5,685 bases of DNA from Burkholderiales bacterium (GTDB lineage Bacteria > Pseudomonadota > Gammaproteobacteria > Burkholderiales > Casimicrobiaceae). Location of the stretch: contig JAIRPA010000055.1 of NCBI GenBank assembly GCA_031257235.1, positions 1 to 5,685 on the forward strand, written 5' to 3'. Of this stretch, positions 1 through 5,162 are shown in pieces. Numbering within the stretch: position 1 is the first letter of the stretch; each line of letters opens with the position of its first letter. The translations under genes were made by a program, and so were the position numbers. The notes below the pieces were generated by a model. The model was not told the origin of the DNA. It searched no databases and saw only the letters and a list, made by a program, of their open reading frames with translations.

Positions 1-2402
1 CAACGCAACATGCGACGTTTTGCGTCCCACGGTTGACCGGCAAGATTCATCGACGCGCGATTGTAGAGAATCCGACGATTCACGGGCCACGCCCACGACC
101 ATCCGAGCGTATTGCCCAACCCGGAAGGATCCGCCGCGTCACGCCGCGCCATTTGATTCCCGGCTTCCGTCCACGACCCCGCGTAAATCCAACAGGCGCA
201 AGCCGTGCTGCCGTCGTCGCGCAATTGCGCAAACGATGAAAAGAGTTGCCCTTTTTTCAGGATGACCGCGCCGGTGGCAGGATCGGTTAAATCCGCCAAC
301 GCGCGACCATTGGACTCTTTGGCGACCTCTTCGGGAGAGGGTTCTTCCGGTTGCGAGTAATTCCACGACATGTTTAAGACTTGTTCGGGTAAACGTCCGC
401 CTTCTTTTTCATAGAGCTCACGAACTTTGACCATCAGTGCCGCGACAATGGCGGTATCGGGCTTGCCTTCTCCGGGCGGATGCGCGCCTTCCCAATGCCA
501 CTGCACCCAACGACCGGAATTGGTGATCGACCCTTCTTCTTCGGCAAAGCACGAAGAGGGCAAATTAAAGACTTCCGTTTGGATGTCTTCCGGTTTGACA
601 TCGTTGAACTCTTGATGGTTTTGCCAGAAGTTGGCGGTTTCGGCTTCTAAGGGATCAATCACAACCATATATTTGAGTTTTGACAACGCGCGCACCGTTT
701 TATGTTTGTTCGGGAAGCACGCCACCACGTTGTATCCTTGGACGATCAACCCGTTGACGTTGCCCTCTTCCATCATATTGATGTAGTGCATCGTATCGTA
801 AAACTTATCCCACTTCGGCAACCACTGATAACCGAAATCGTTTTCGGGTTGTGCTTTATCGCCGTAAAAACTCTTTAAAAGACTAATAAAGAATTTAGGA
901 TAATTCCCCCAATAATTGACTTGACCTTTTAAAAGTGTTTTGGGCGTTTGCGTGCGCAAATACGTTTGAAGATCAGGCTGTTTATCGGAAGGCAACGCCA
1001 GATAACCCGGCAATCCGTTTGCCGTCACGCCAAAATCGGAAATCCCTTGAACGTTGGTGTGACCGCGCAAAGCGTTGATCCCGCCGCCCGGCATCCCGAT
1101 GTTGCCCAAGAGCAATTGGATGATGGCCATCGTGCGGATGTTTTGCGCGCCGACGGTGTGTTCCGTCCAACCCAGCGCATAAAGCGAAGTCATGGTTTTA
1201 TCAGGCGCGGCGGTTTCGGCGATCATCTCGCACACCATTTGAAAACGATCTTTGGGCGTGCCGCAAATCGTTTCCACCATCTCCGGCGTATAACGGCTCA
1301 CGTGTTTCTTTAAGAGCTGCCACACGGTGTGGGGGTCTTGCAGGGAAGGATCACGAAGCGCGAACCCTTCCGCGTCTAATTGATAACTCCACGTGGAACG
1401 ATCGTATTGACGTTTTTGCGCGTCCCAACCTGAAAATAAACCCTCGTTAAATTCAAATTTGGGATTGACCAAAAAGGAAGCGTTGGTGAAATCGCGCACA
1501 TAGTCCTTCAAAACCTTATCGTGCGTGATCAAATAGTTAATCACCCCGCTTAAAAAGGCGATGTCCGTGCCGGGGCGCAGACGAACGTGCTCATCCGCCA
1601 CAGCCGCCGAGCGCGTGAAACGCGGATCGACCACGATGATTTTTGCGTTGTTTTTGATTTTCGCTTCAATCGCCCAACGGAAACCGACGGGATGCGCTTC
1701 TGCCGCATTGCCGCCCATCACTAACACCAAGTTCGCGTTTTTGATGTCCACCCAATGGTTGGTCATCGCGCCGCGCCCAAACGAAGGAGCAAGACTTGCT
1801 ACCGTCGGGGCGTGTCAAATACGCGCAACGTTTTCGACGCTGACGATACCTAACGCGCGTGCGAACTTTTGCGTGAGTAATCCTGTTTCATTGGTTGAGG
1901 CGGTACACGCCAACATGCCGGTCGTCAATAAGCGATTGACGGTGATGCCTTGATCGTTTTTCTCGATCAAGTTTGCGTCACGATCCGATTTGATGTGACG
2001 CGCGATTCGGGTCAGTGCCTCATCCCAGCTGATGCGTTTCCATTGATTGGAGCCGGGTTCGCGCACTTCGGGGTAGCGAAGTCTGTCTTTGCTTTTGACC
2101 AGATCGACCAAACCCGCGCCTTTGGGACACAACGCGCCGCGACTGACCGGATGATCCGGGTCGCCCTCGATGTGAAAAATGCTTTCTTTGACATTGCCCG
2201 CGCCATCGCTTTTGCTGTACATCAAAATACCGCAACCGACCGAACAATAAGGACAGGTATTACGTGTTTCGCGCGCGCGCATGAGCTTATAAGCCCGCGC
2301 GTCTGCCAAAGCGGCGTTGGGCGTAAAACCTAATGCCACCAGCGAAGTCCCTGCCATGCCACTTCCGCAAACTTTAAAGAATTGCCGTCTTGAAACGTGC
2401 AT
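1..2402 (-). CDS. fdnG: Formate dehydrogenase, major (catalytic) subunit, selenocysteine-containing; 3' part cut by window edge
   Basis: This is the molybdenum/selenium catalytic subunit of a respiratory formate dehydrogenase. It oxidises formate to CO2 in the periplasm and passes electrons through an iron-sulfur subunit to a membrane cytochrome b. I translated the frame by hand: it is open from ATG 2402 to base 1, except for one TGA at 1815-1817. The N-terminus has a Tat signal (SRRQFFK, residues 4-10, then a hydrophobic stretch ending near ALA). A [4Fe-4S] site follows: CPYCSVGC with Cys50, Cys53 and Cys57, plus Cys92 in LCPKG. The TGA is codon 196, in the context VARI-U-HAPTV; in E. coli FdnG the Sec is also residue 196 and is followed by the catalytic His. 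Later blocks match the family (NHWVDIKNANL, NAAEAHPVGFRWA, GNIGMPGGG, SKLKYMVVIDPL). About 800 of roughly 1015 residues are present; the C-terminal cofactor-binding end lies outside. fdnG, fdoG and fdhA are used for the same family. fdnH and fdnI would be expected further left. Confidence 0.97.
1774..1817 (-). promoter_or_regulatory. In-frame UGA selenocysteine codon with bacterial SECIS hairpin (fdnG)
   Basis: Read on the minus strand, the TGA (1815-1817) is followed immediately by a foldable segment. The lower stem is CGCCC (1812-1808) with GGGCG (1778-1774). A second short stem is CGA (1807-1805) with TCG (1784-1782). The apical stem is GG (1803-1802) with CC (1787-1786), then a bulged U at 1801, then AGCA (1800-1797) with UGCU (1791-1788) around an AGUCU loop. 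A bulged U plus a GU-containing apical loop at this distance from UGA is the known binding feature for SelB in E. coli fdhF and fdnG. The upper hairpin resembles the E. coli fdnG one as I remember it. It implies that the host encodes selA, selB, selC and selD, none of which are in this window. Confidence 0.88.
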
Positions 2403-2408
2403 GAGTAA

Positions 2409-2415
2409 CCTCCTC
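2409..2415 (-). promoter_or_regulatory. Shine-Dalgarno of fdnG, decides the start
   Basis: GAGGAGG lies 6 nt upstream of ATG 2402. A TTG at 2417 is in frame five codons earlier, but it overlaps this Shine-Dalgarno and so cannot be the start. Starting at 2402 also puts the four iron-sulfur cysteines and Sec at exactly the E. coli FdnG numbers. Confidence 0.9.
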
Positions 2416-2511
2416 AAGAGAAAAAAGACGTTTTTGAGAGGGATGACGAATGTTGGTCTCTGTGAAATAGGTTGATGGACGCGGTGCGGACAGCCTGAAC
2501 ATAGGAAAACC

Positions 2512-2541
2512 CTACTTGGCTATCTTGCCGGTCATGTTCAT
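2512..2541 (-). CDS. Nine-residue mini-ORF (MNMTGKIAK) in the fdnG leader
   Basis: The minus strand carries a near-perfect Shine-Dalgarno GGAGGT (2553-2548), six bases, then ATG AAC ATG ACC ... AAG TAG. The encoded peptide is MNMTGKIAK. The Shine-Dalgarno and spacing are as good as those of fdnG itself, which is unusual for a chance ORF, so translation is plausible. Its stop lies about 110 nt before the fdnG ATG. It is not the small Tat-signal protein often encoded beside formate dehydrogenase genes, because it is far too short and lacks twin arginines. It could be a regulatory leader peptide or the fixed remnant of a larger gene. No function is assigned. Confidence 0.4.
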   Translation of the reverse strand: MNMTGKIAK

Positions 2542-2572
2542 CACGCCACCTCCAAAAAAACGTGACGGTATG

Positions 2573-2601
2573 GTATCAAAGAATTTTTTGAAAAGATACA
2601 A
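2573..2601 (-). promoter_or_regulatory. Weak candidate promoter for the fdnG transcript
   Basis: TTGTAT (2601-2596) and TGATAC (2578-2573) are separated by 17 bp and placed upstream of the mini-ORF Shine-Dalgarno. Both hexamers match the sigma-70 consensus poorly. A single FNR-like half site TTGAT overlaps the proposed -10 without a good second half. This is a guess from position and spacing only. Confidence 0.18.
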
Positions 2602-2635
2602 AAGCCCCTTTTGAACTGTGGCTTATCGGGTTCGG

Positions 2636-2663
2636 AGATCAGGGATCAGAGGTCAGGGATCAG
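2636..2663. repeat. Heptamer tandem repeat, four copies
   Basis: AGATCAG, GGATCAG, AGGTCAG and GGATCAG lie head to tail (consensus RGRTCAG). Related runs follow hairpin C1 (CTATCAG, AGGTCAG, GAATCAG at 2805-2825) and hairpin C2 (CTATCAG, GGATCAG at 2964-2977). Copy number drops 4, 3, 2 along the region. Variable-number heptamers are typical of slippage-prone intergenic repeats. Confidence 0.8.
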
Positions 2664-2670
2664 ACCGTCA

Positions 2671-2708
2671 TTCTGCGCGAGCCTGCTACAGCAGGCGTAG
2701 TCGCAGAA
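2671..2708. repeat. Palindrome A (TTCTGCG...CGCAGAA with inner GCCTGC/GCAGGC stem)
   Basis: Outer arms TTCTGCG (2671-2677) and CGCAGAA (2702-2708) enclose inner arms GCCTGC (2681-2686) and GCAGGC (2691-2696) with a 4-nt loop. The outer sequence is preceded by GTCA. This resembles dispersed intergenic palindromes known from many bacteria. A half copy, TTCTGCGAC, sits in the 381-bp element at 4489-4497. Confidence 0.75.
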
Positions 2709-2727
2709 CCCACGGCGCCGTTTCTAC

Positions 2728-2759
2728 AAAAAACCATCAGGGTATCCCTGTGGTTTTTT
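2728..2759. terminator. Hairpin B1, bidirectional intrinsic-terminator-like
   Basis: A6, then CCA, a bulged T, CAGGG, loop TAT, CCCTG, TGG and T6. On either strand this gives a GC-containing stem followed by six U, so it could stop transcripts coming from fic on the minus strand and from anything on the plus strand. Twelve bases separate it from hairpin C1. Terminator function is inferred from shape; the stem carries only five to eight strong pairs. Confidence 0.65.
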
Positions 2760-2771
2760 GGTAGCTCTAAC

Positions 2772-2801
2772 CGGCAAAAAGTAGGTTTTTACTTTTTGCC
2801 G
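2772..2801. repeat. Hairpin C1 of the two-hairpin cassette
   Basis: A perfect 12-bp inverted repeat, CGGCAAAAAGTA / TACTTTTTGCCG, around the loop GGTTTT, followed by AACCTATCAG. It starts 12 nt after the end of hairpin B1. Confidence 0.85.
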
Positions 2802-2833
2802 AACCTATCAGAGGTCAGGAATCAGGGCTCGTC

Positions 2834-2864
2834 ATTGCGGCGACCGAAGGAAGTGACCCGCAAT
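2834..2864. repeat. Palindrome D (ATTGCGG...CCGCAAT)
   Basis: Arms ATTGCGG (2834-2840) and CCGCAAT (2858-2864) form an imperfect intergenic palindrome preceded by GTC. Sixteen bases of its right side (2855-2870) recur, inverted, at 4418-4433 inside the 381-bp element. Confidence 0.7.
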
Positions 2865-2886
2865 CCGGTTTTATCGCCTTTCCTGC

Positions 2887-2918
2887 AAAAAAGTATCCGG
2901 CTTTGCCGGTGCTTTTTT
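2887..2918. terminator. Hairpin B2, bidirectional intrinsic-terminator-like
   Basis: A6, GTA, bulged T, CCGGC, loop TTT, GCCGG, TGC, T6. It has the same architecture as B1 with a different, fully pairing stem (one T:G wobble). It is preceded by CGCCTTTCCTGC and followed after 12 nt by hairpin C2. Confidence 0.65.
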
Positions 2919-2930
2919 GGAAGCACACGC

Positions 2931-2960
2931 CGGCAAAAAGTAGACTTTTACTTTTTGCCG
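2931..2960. repeat. Hairpin C2 of the two-hairpin cassette
   Basis: The same 12-bp arms as C1 (CGGCAAAAAGTA at 2931-2942, TACTTTTTGCCG at 2949-2960) with loop GACTTT, followed by AACCTATCAG. Confidence 0.85.
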
Positions 2961-2986
2961 AACCTATCAGGGATCAGCCGCAAGGG

Positions 2987-3033
2987 GACGCCGCCCTCGG
3001 CGTCTCGCCGTAGGGGCGAGGCTTGCCTCGCCC
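2987..3033. repeat. Two GC-rich hairpins just 3' of the Fic gene
   Basis: GACGCCG / CGGCGTC (2987-2993, 2998-3004) and GGGCGAGGC / GCCTCGCCC with a TT loop (3014-3022, 3025-3033) lie 14 to 60 bp beyond the Fic stop codon. On the minus strand they could stabilise or end the Fic transcript, but no U-run follows either of them, so a standard intrinsic terminator is not supported. B2 and B1 further on are better candidates. Confidence 0.6.
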
Positions 3034-3046
3034 ACCAAATGCTATT

Positions 3047-4177
3047 TCACCTTTTACTCAATACCGGCGGCAATTCATAAGCAGTATTTCGCCCTCTGCT
3101 TGAGGACTTCATGAGCGCGCCTAATGCTAAGAGTTGATTGATGTCACGAAGCGCGGTGTCGTGCGAACAATGCGCGATGGATGCCCATTTAGCGGTGGTG
3201 AGTTTGCCTGAAAAACCATCCAATAATCTATTGAGCAACTTGACTTGCCGCTCGTTTAAGGGAGCGGTTGCCCACTGTTGCCAAAATTGCGATTTCATCA
3301 ACACGGCATCCAGAACACTATGCGCCTCATTCACGGCTCGGCTTAACGCGCCTAAGAACCACAAGAGCCAATCGGTGACATCCGCACCTCCTTTTTGAGC
3401 AAGTTCCAAGCTGTTGTAGTAATCTTTTCTTTCTCGTTGCAATTGCGCGGACAAACTGTACAAGCGTTGAGGACAACCGTCCGCGCGAGCCAGAAAAAGA
3501 TCACTCACCGCGCGAGCGATACGTCCGTTACCATCATCAAACGGATGAAGCGTCACAAACCACAAATGCGCCAGCCCCGCCTTGATGAGTTCCGGCTCTT
3601 CGCTTTTTTGATTTGCCCACCCTAGAAATCGCTTAATTTCATCGGGAAGAATGTGTGCAGGAGGTGCTTCAAAATGAACCTTGCGTCGCCCAATCGGACC
3701 GGACACGACCTGCATCGCACCGGAGGAATCGTCGCGCCATTTGCCCACGCGAATTTTATCCATACCGGAATAACCTGTCGGAAACAAAGCCGCATGCCAC
3801 GCAAAGAGCCTTTTTTGAGACAAAGGGCGAGACGAATGAGAGGTAGCATCCAGCACCATCTCAACAATCCCATCCACGTGGCGGTCTATCGGCGTCACGG
3901 CGCCGGCATCAATACCCAAACGCTTGGCAAGTGAGGAGCGCACGGATGCCGCATTCAAAAGTTCCCCTTCAATCTCACTGGTTTTGAGCACGTCATCCGT
4001 TAATACGAGAAGACCGGCTTGACTGCGTAAAGAAGGCAATACGTTGACCAAACGCCCAAGCAAAACTCCCTGAGCGTGGTGTATTTCTGTCATCAACGGA
4101 ATCAATGTCGGAAGGTTATAGCGCCACTCTGTCCAATCGCGGCGTTGCCAAATATAAAGACTGTCTTTTATTTTCAT
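3047..4177 (-). CDS. Fic family protein (DUF4172-type N-terminus, Fic domain, C-terminal winged helix)
   Basis: A Fic-domain enzyme of 376 residues from ATG 4177. Such proteins transfer AMP from ATP to hydroxyl side chains of target proteins. The active-site motif is complete: HPFDDGNGRIAR, residues 211-222, matching HxFx(D/E)GNGRxxR. The segment SGPIGRRKVHFEAPP (about 159-173) is the usual substrate-docking flap. TSEIEG (66-71) fits the (S/T)xxxE(G/N) inhibition motif, placed N-terminal to the Fic core as in class II autoinhibited Fic proteins; Glu70 would clamp the last Arg of the motif. The first ~75 residues resemble the DUF4172 region, and residues ~305-370 look like a winged helix, which may bind DNA or mediate contacts. 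Start choice is uncertain: an in-frame TTG at 4183 is seven bases from AAAGG, while ATG 4177 is thirteen bases from it. It appears to be a single-gene unit flanked by repeats on both sides; no antitoxin-like partner is next to it. The target is unknown. Confidence 0.93.
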   Translation of the reverse strand: MKIKDSLYIWQRRDWTEWRYNLPTLIPLMTEIHHAQGVLLGRLVNVLPSLRSQAGLLVLTDDVLKTSEIEGELLNAASVRSSLAKRLGIDAGAVTPIDRHVDGIVEMVLDATSHSSRPLSQKRLFAWHAALFPTGYSGMDKIRVGKWRDDSSGAMQVVSGPIGRRKVHFEAPPAHILPDEIKRFLGWANQKSEEPELIKAGLAHLWFVTLHPFDDGNGRIARAVSDLFLARADGCPQRLYSLSAQLQRERKDYYNSLELAQKGGADVTDWLLWFLGALSRAVNEAHSVLDAVLMKSQFWQQWATAPLNERQVKLLNRLLDGFSGKLTTAKWASIAHCSHDTALRDINQLLALGALMKSSSRGRNTAYELPPVLSKR

Positions 4178-4221
4178 ACTCAAGATTTAACCTTTAACCG
4201 GACAAAAAAGCAAGCTAATCT

Positions 4222-4260
4222 ACGCAAAATATGCGTCGAATAGGCGTTGATCCGACGCAT
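4222..4260. promoter_or_regulatory. Inverted-repeat cluster upstream of the Fic gene, possible operator
   Basis: ATGCGTCG (4231-4238) and CGACGCAT (4253-4260) are perfect 8-bp arms 14 bp apart. ACGCA (4222-4226) pairs with TGCGT (4232-4236). The cluster sits 45 to 83 bp before the Fic ATG, where an operator or promoter-proximal hairpin would lie. The Fic protein carries a winged helix, so autoregulation is conceivable but unproven. A possible but weak promoter nearer the gene is TTGCTT, 17 bp, TTAAAT, which would start the transcript almost at the ATG. Confidence 0.35.
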
Positions 4261-4339
4261 TTCTTGAGGCAAACATCAGAAATTTAGGGTTCAGCCAAGG
4301 GGACGCCGGCATCAAGCGTCCCGCGCCGCCTTTCCTTAC

Positions 4340-4371
4340 AAAAAAGTATCGGGCTTTGCCCGTACTTTTTT
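4340..4371. terminator. Hairpin B3, bidirectional intrinsic-terminator-like
   Basis: A6, GTA, bulged T, CGGGC, loop TTT, GCCCG, TAC, T6: fully paired and of the same design as B1 and B2. It is preceded by CGCCTTTCCTTAC and followed by the 12-nt spacer GCTGACTTTAAC and then C3. Confidence 0.65.
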
Positions 4372-4383
4372 GCTGACTTTAAC

Positions 4384-4408
4384 CGGCAAAAAGTAATACT
4401 TTTTGCCG
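4384..4408. repeat. Hairpin C3, near-continuous palindrome
   Basis: CGGCAAAAAGTA (4384-4395) and TACTTTTTGCCG (4397-4408) are separated by a single A, so the loop of C1 and C2 has been lost. As DNA it could extrude as a cruciform more readily than the other copies. Confidence 0.85.
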
Positions 4409-4506
4409 AACCTTTAAAACCGGATTGCGGGTCGAGACCGCTTGTGACGACGCGCTTTGCGCGTCCGCCGCCAAAGGCTGCGTGTGGATTCTGCGACAAC
4501 ACTCGG

Positions 4507-4536
4507 CGCCCAAAAGTGAAAACCTACTTTTGGGCG
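4507..4536 (-). repeat. Hairpin C4, inverted and compensated variant
   Basis: Read on the minus strand it is 30 nt long like C1, with arms CGCCCAAAAGT and ACTTTTGGGCG and a loop containing AGGTTTTC. Against C1, arm positions 3 and 5 have changed (G to C, A to C) and the partner bases have changed to match, which keeps the stem perfect. Confidence 0.8.
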
Positions 4537-4548
4537 GGTGGAGTTACC

Positions 4549-4633
4549 AAAAAATCGCGGGACAACCTTTGGTTGGGGCGGAACTTACTTTGCGAAGCAA
4601 AGTTAGTGGAGACCAAAACCCCGACGATTTTTT
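4549..4633 (-). repeat. Hairpin B4, expanded 85-nt version
   Basis: Read on the minus strand it starts with A6, TCG, bulged T, CGGG and closes with CCCG, CGA, T6, as in B1 to B3, but the tip carries about 50 extra bases. The tip includes two hairpins of its own: ACTTTGC-TTC-GCAAAGT (4603-4587) and CAACC-AAA-GGTTG (4576-4564). The flank CGCCGTTTATAC before A6 and the 12-nt spacer to C4 are retained, which shows it is the same module. Confidence 0.7.
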
Positions 4634-4738
4634 GTATAAACGGCGGCGCGGGACGCTTGATGCCGGCGTCCCCTTGTATGACGCGCACTGCACGTCTGCT
4701 ACCCAAAGACGAGATGGAAAATTACGGACTGTGTTGTA

Positions 4739-4762
4739 CGGGACGCTGTCCACAGCGTCCCG
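4739..4762. repeat. Perfect 11-bp hairpin 3' of the small membrane protein gene
   Basis: CGGGACGCTGT / ACAGCGTCCCG with a 2-nt centre lies seven bases beyond the stop codon at 4770 on the minus strand. It may protect or end that transcript, but no U-run follows. Its GGGACGC arm is shared with the terminal repeats of the 381-bp element, so it is probably another member of that repeat group. Confidence 0.65.
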
Positions 4763-4769
4763 ATGTGCA

Positions 4770-5162
4770 TTATTGTTTGTTTATATAGTCAGAAACAAGT
4801 GCAAATAATAGAGCTATGTTTATTAGAGGTATTGTTACAACAATAATGGAAAAAGTGATTTTTGACGGACCGAAATAGTAGTCCTCATGCTTTTTCTTTA
4901 CGATTTCCCCTATCTTCATCATAAAATACATATACCTTGCAAAACCGACAAAAAGACAACTAAATCCGACCCAGATAATAATAATTCCAATCAAAGAAAA
5001 GTAATGTAAAGTAAAATTATTCGCCAAGTAAAAACAAACACATCCTATGATGATAGTGCCCAGCATAACAAATATCATATACTTTAAAGTAATAAACGCT
5101 TTATCGTTGATGATTTTAACTTCTTTATCGTTCATTATTTTGCTAAAAGATATTTTATTCAT
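4770..5162 (-). CDS. Unrecognised small membrane protein, three predicted membrane segments
   Basis: 130 residues from ATG 5162. I do not recognise the family. The N-terminus (1-27) is charged and Lys/Asp/Asn-rich. Hydrophobic segments lie at about 28-47, 54-76 and 102-125, with a Lys-rich loop containing VKKKHEDYYFGPS between the second and third. The codons are strongly AT-rich (AAA, ATT, TTT, ATA) and unlike fdnG, which suggests transfer from another genome. No good Shine-Dalgarno is visible. An in-frame TTG at 5174 and an ATG at codon 10 are alternative starts. The ATG overlaps the stop of a short upstream reading frame (ATGAATAA), so translation may be coupled. An immunity or accessory role is possible given its size and setting, but nothing in the sequence proves it. 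Confidence 0.7.
   Translation of the reverse strand: MNKISFSKIMNDKEVKIINDKAFITLKYMIFVMLGTIIIGCVCFYLANNFTLHYFSLIGIIIIWVGFSCLFVGFARYMYFMMKIGEIVKKKHEDYYFGPSKITFSIIVVTIPLINIALLFALVSDYINKQ

Larger units (their letters stand above)
2374..2635 (-). promoter_or_regulatory. fdnG 5' leader with two short upstream ORFs
   Basis: About 230 bp separate the repeat cluster from the fdnG start. Besides the 9-codon ORF listed separately, a 42-codon ORF starts at ATG 2502, ten bases beyond the mini-ORF stop. It begins MFRLSAPRPSTYF and ends at TAA 2374, about 29 nt inside fdnG in another frame. It has only a weak AGGG seven bases before its ATG. Ribosomes on it would run across the fdnG Shine-Dalgarno, so it could influence fdnG initiation, or it may be chance. 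A short inverted repeat GTATC...GATAC (2574-2578 / 2595-2599) lies further upstream. I saw no convincing Moco riboswitch or other named riboswitch. Confidence 0.4.
4296..4676. mobile_element. 381-bp composite element with perfect 35-bp terminal inverted repeats (MITE/REPIN-like)
   Basis: The left end (4296-4330) and right end (4642-4676) are exact reverse complements over 35 bases, beginning CAAGGGGACGCC and ending CGCGCCGCC. Inside, the order is B3, 12 nt, C3, a central segment, then inverted C4, 12 nt, inverted B4, so the whole element is a symmetric pair of the two-hairpin cassette. The centre (4409-4506) holds a half of palindrome D (4418-4433), a perfect hairpin GACGCGC-TTT-GCGCGTC (4449-4465) and a half of palindrome A (4489-4497). 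There is no transposase gene; plus-strand ORFs here are chance readings of repeats. I saw no clear target-site duplication. Non-autonomous mobility is inferred from symmetry and from cassette copies elsewhere in the window. Confidence 0.6.

Noticed and set aside
948..1313. Plus-strand ORFs across 20-2333 (for example 948-1313, 1561-1953, 1950-2333)
   Set aside because: They are antisense to the verified fdnG frame, encode low-complexity Arg/His-rich text and have no family resemblance.
1815..1817. TGA as a nonsense mutation making fdnG a pseudogene
   Set aside because: It is at residue 196, the known Sec position, followed by the conserved His and a SECIS-like hairpin; the rest of the frame is intact to the window edge.
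2403..2417. TTG 2417 as the fdnG start
   Set aside because: That codon overlaps the GAGGAGG Shine-Dalgarno that serves ATG 2402.
2403..2600. Molybdenum-cofactor riboswitch in the fdnG leader
   Set aside because: The gene makes it an attractive idea, but I could not find the conserved segments or the expected multi-stem fold; a covariance search would be needed to exclude a divergent one.
2636..3040. CRISPR array
   Set aside because: The repeats are palindromes and heptamers of different types with irregular spacing; there are no uniform direct repeats with unique spacers of about 30 nt.
3138..3934. ORFs at 3138-3398, 3395-3625, 3653-3934 (plus) and 3622-3873 (minus)
   Set aside because: All lie inside the intact Fic gene in other frames.
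4296..4676. Insertion sequence with its own transposase
   Set aside because: The element is 381 bp, with no credible transposase reading frame.
4739..4762. Intrinsic terminator of the small membrane protein gene
   Set aside because: The stem is perfect but no U-run follows on the minus strand; listed only as a hairpin repeat.
4425..4808. Plus-strand ORFs 4425-4808 and 4444-4788, and minus ORFs 4284-4502, 4524-4706 and 4544-4753
   Set aside because: They are translations of the inverted repeats of the 381-bp element; frames on both strands stay open because of the GC-rich palindromes, and none resembles a protein family.
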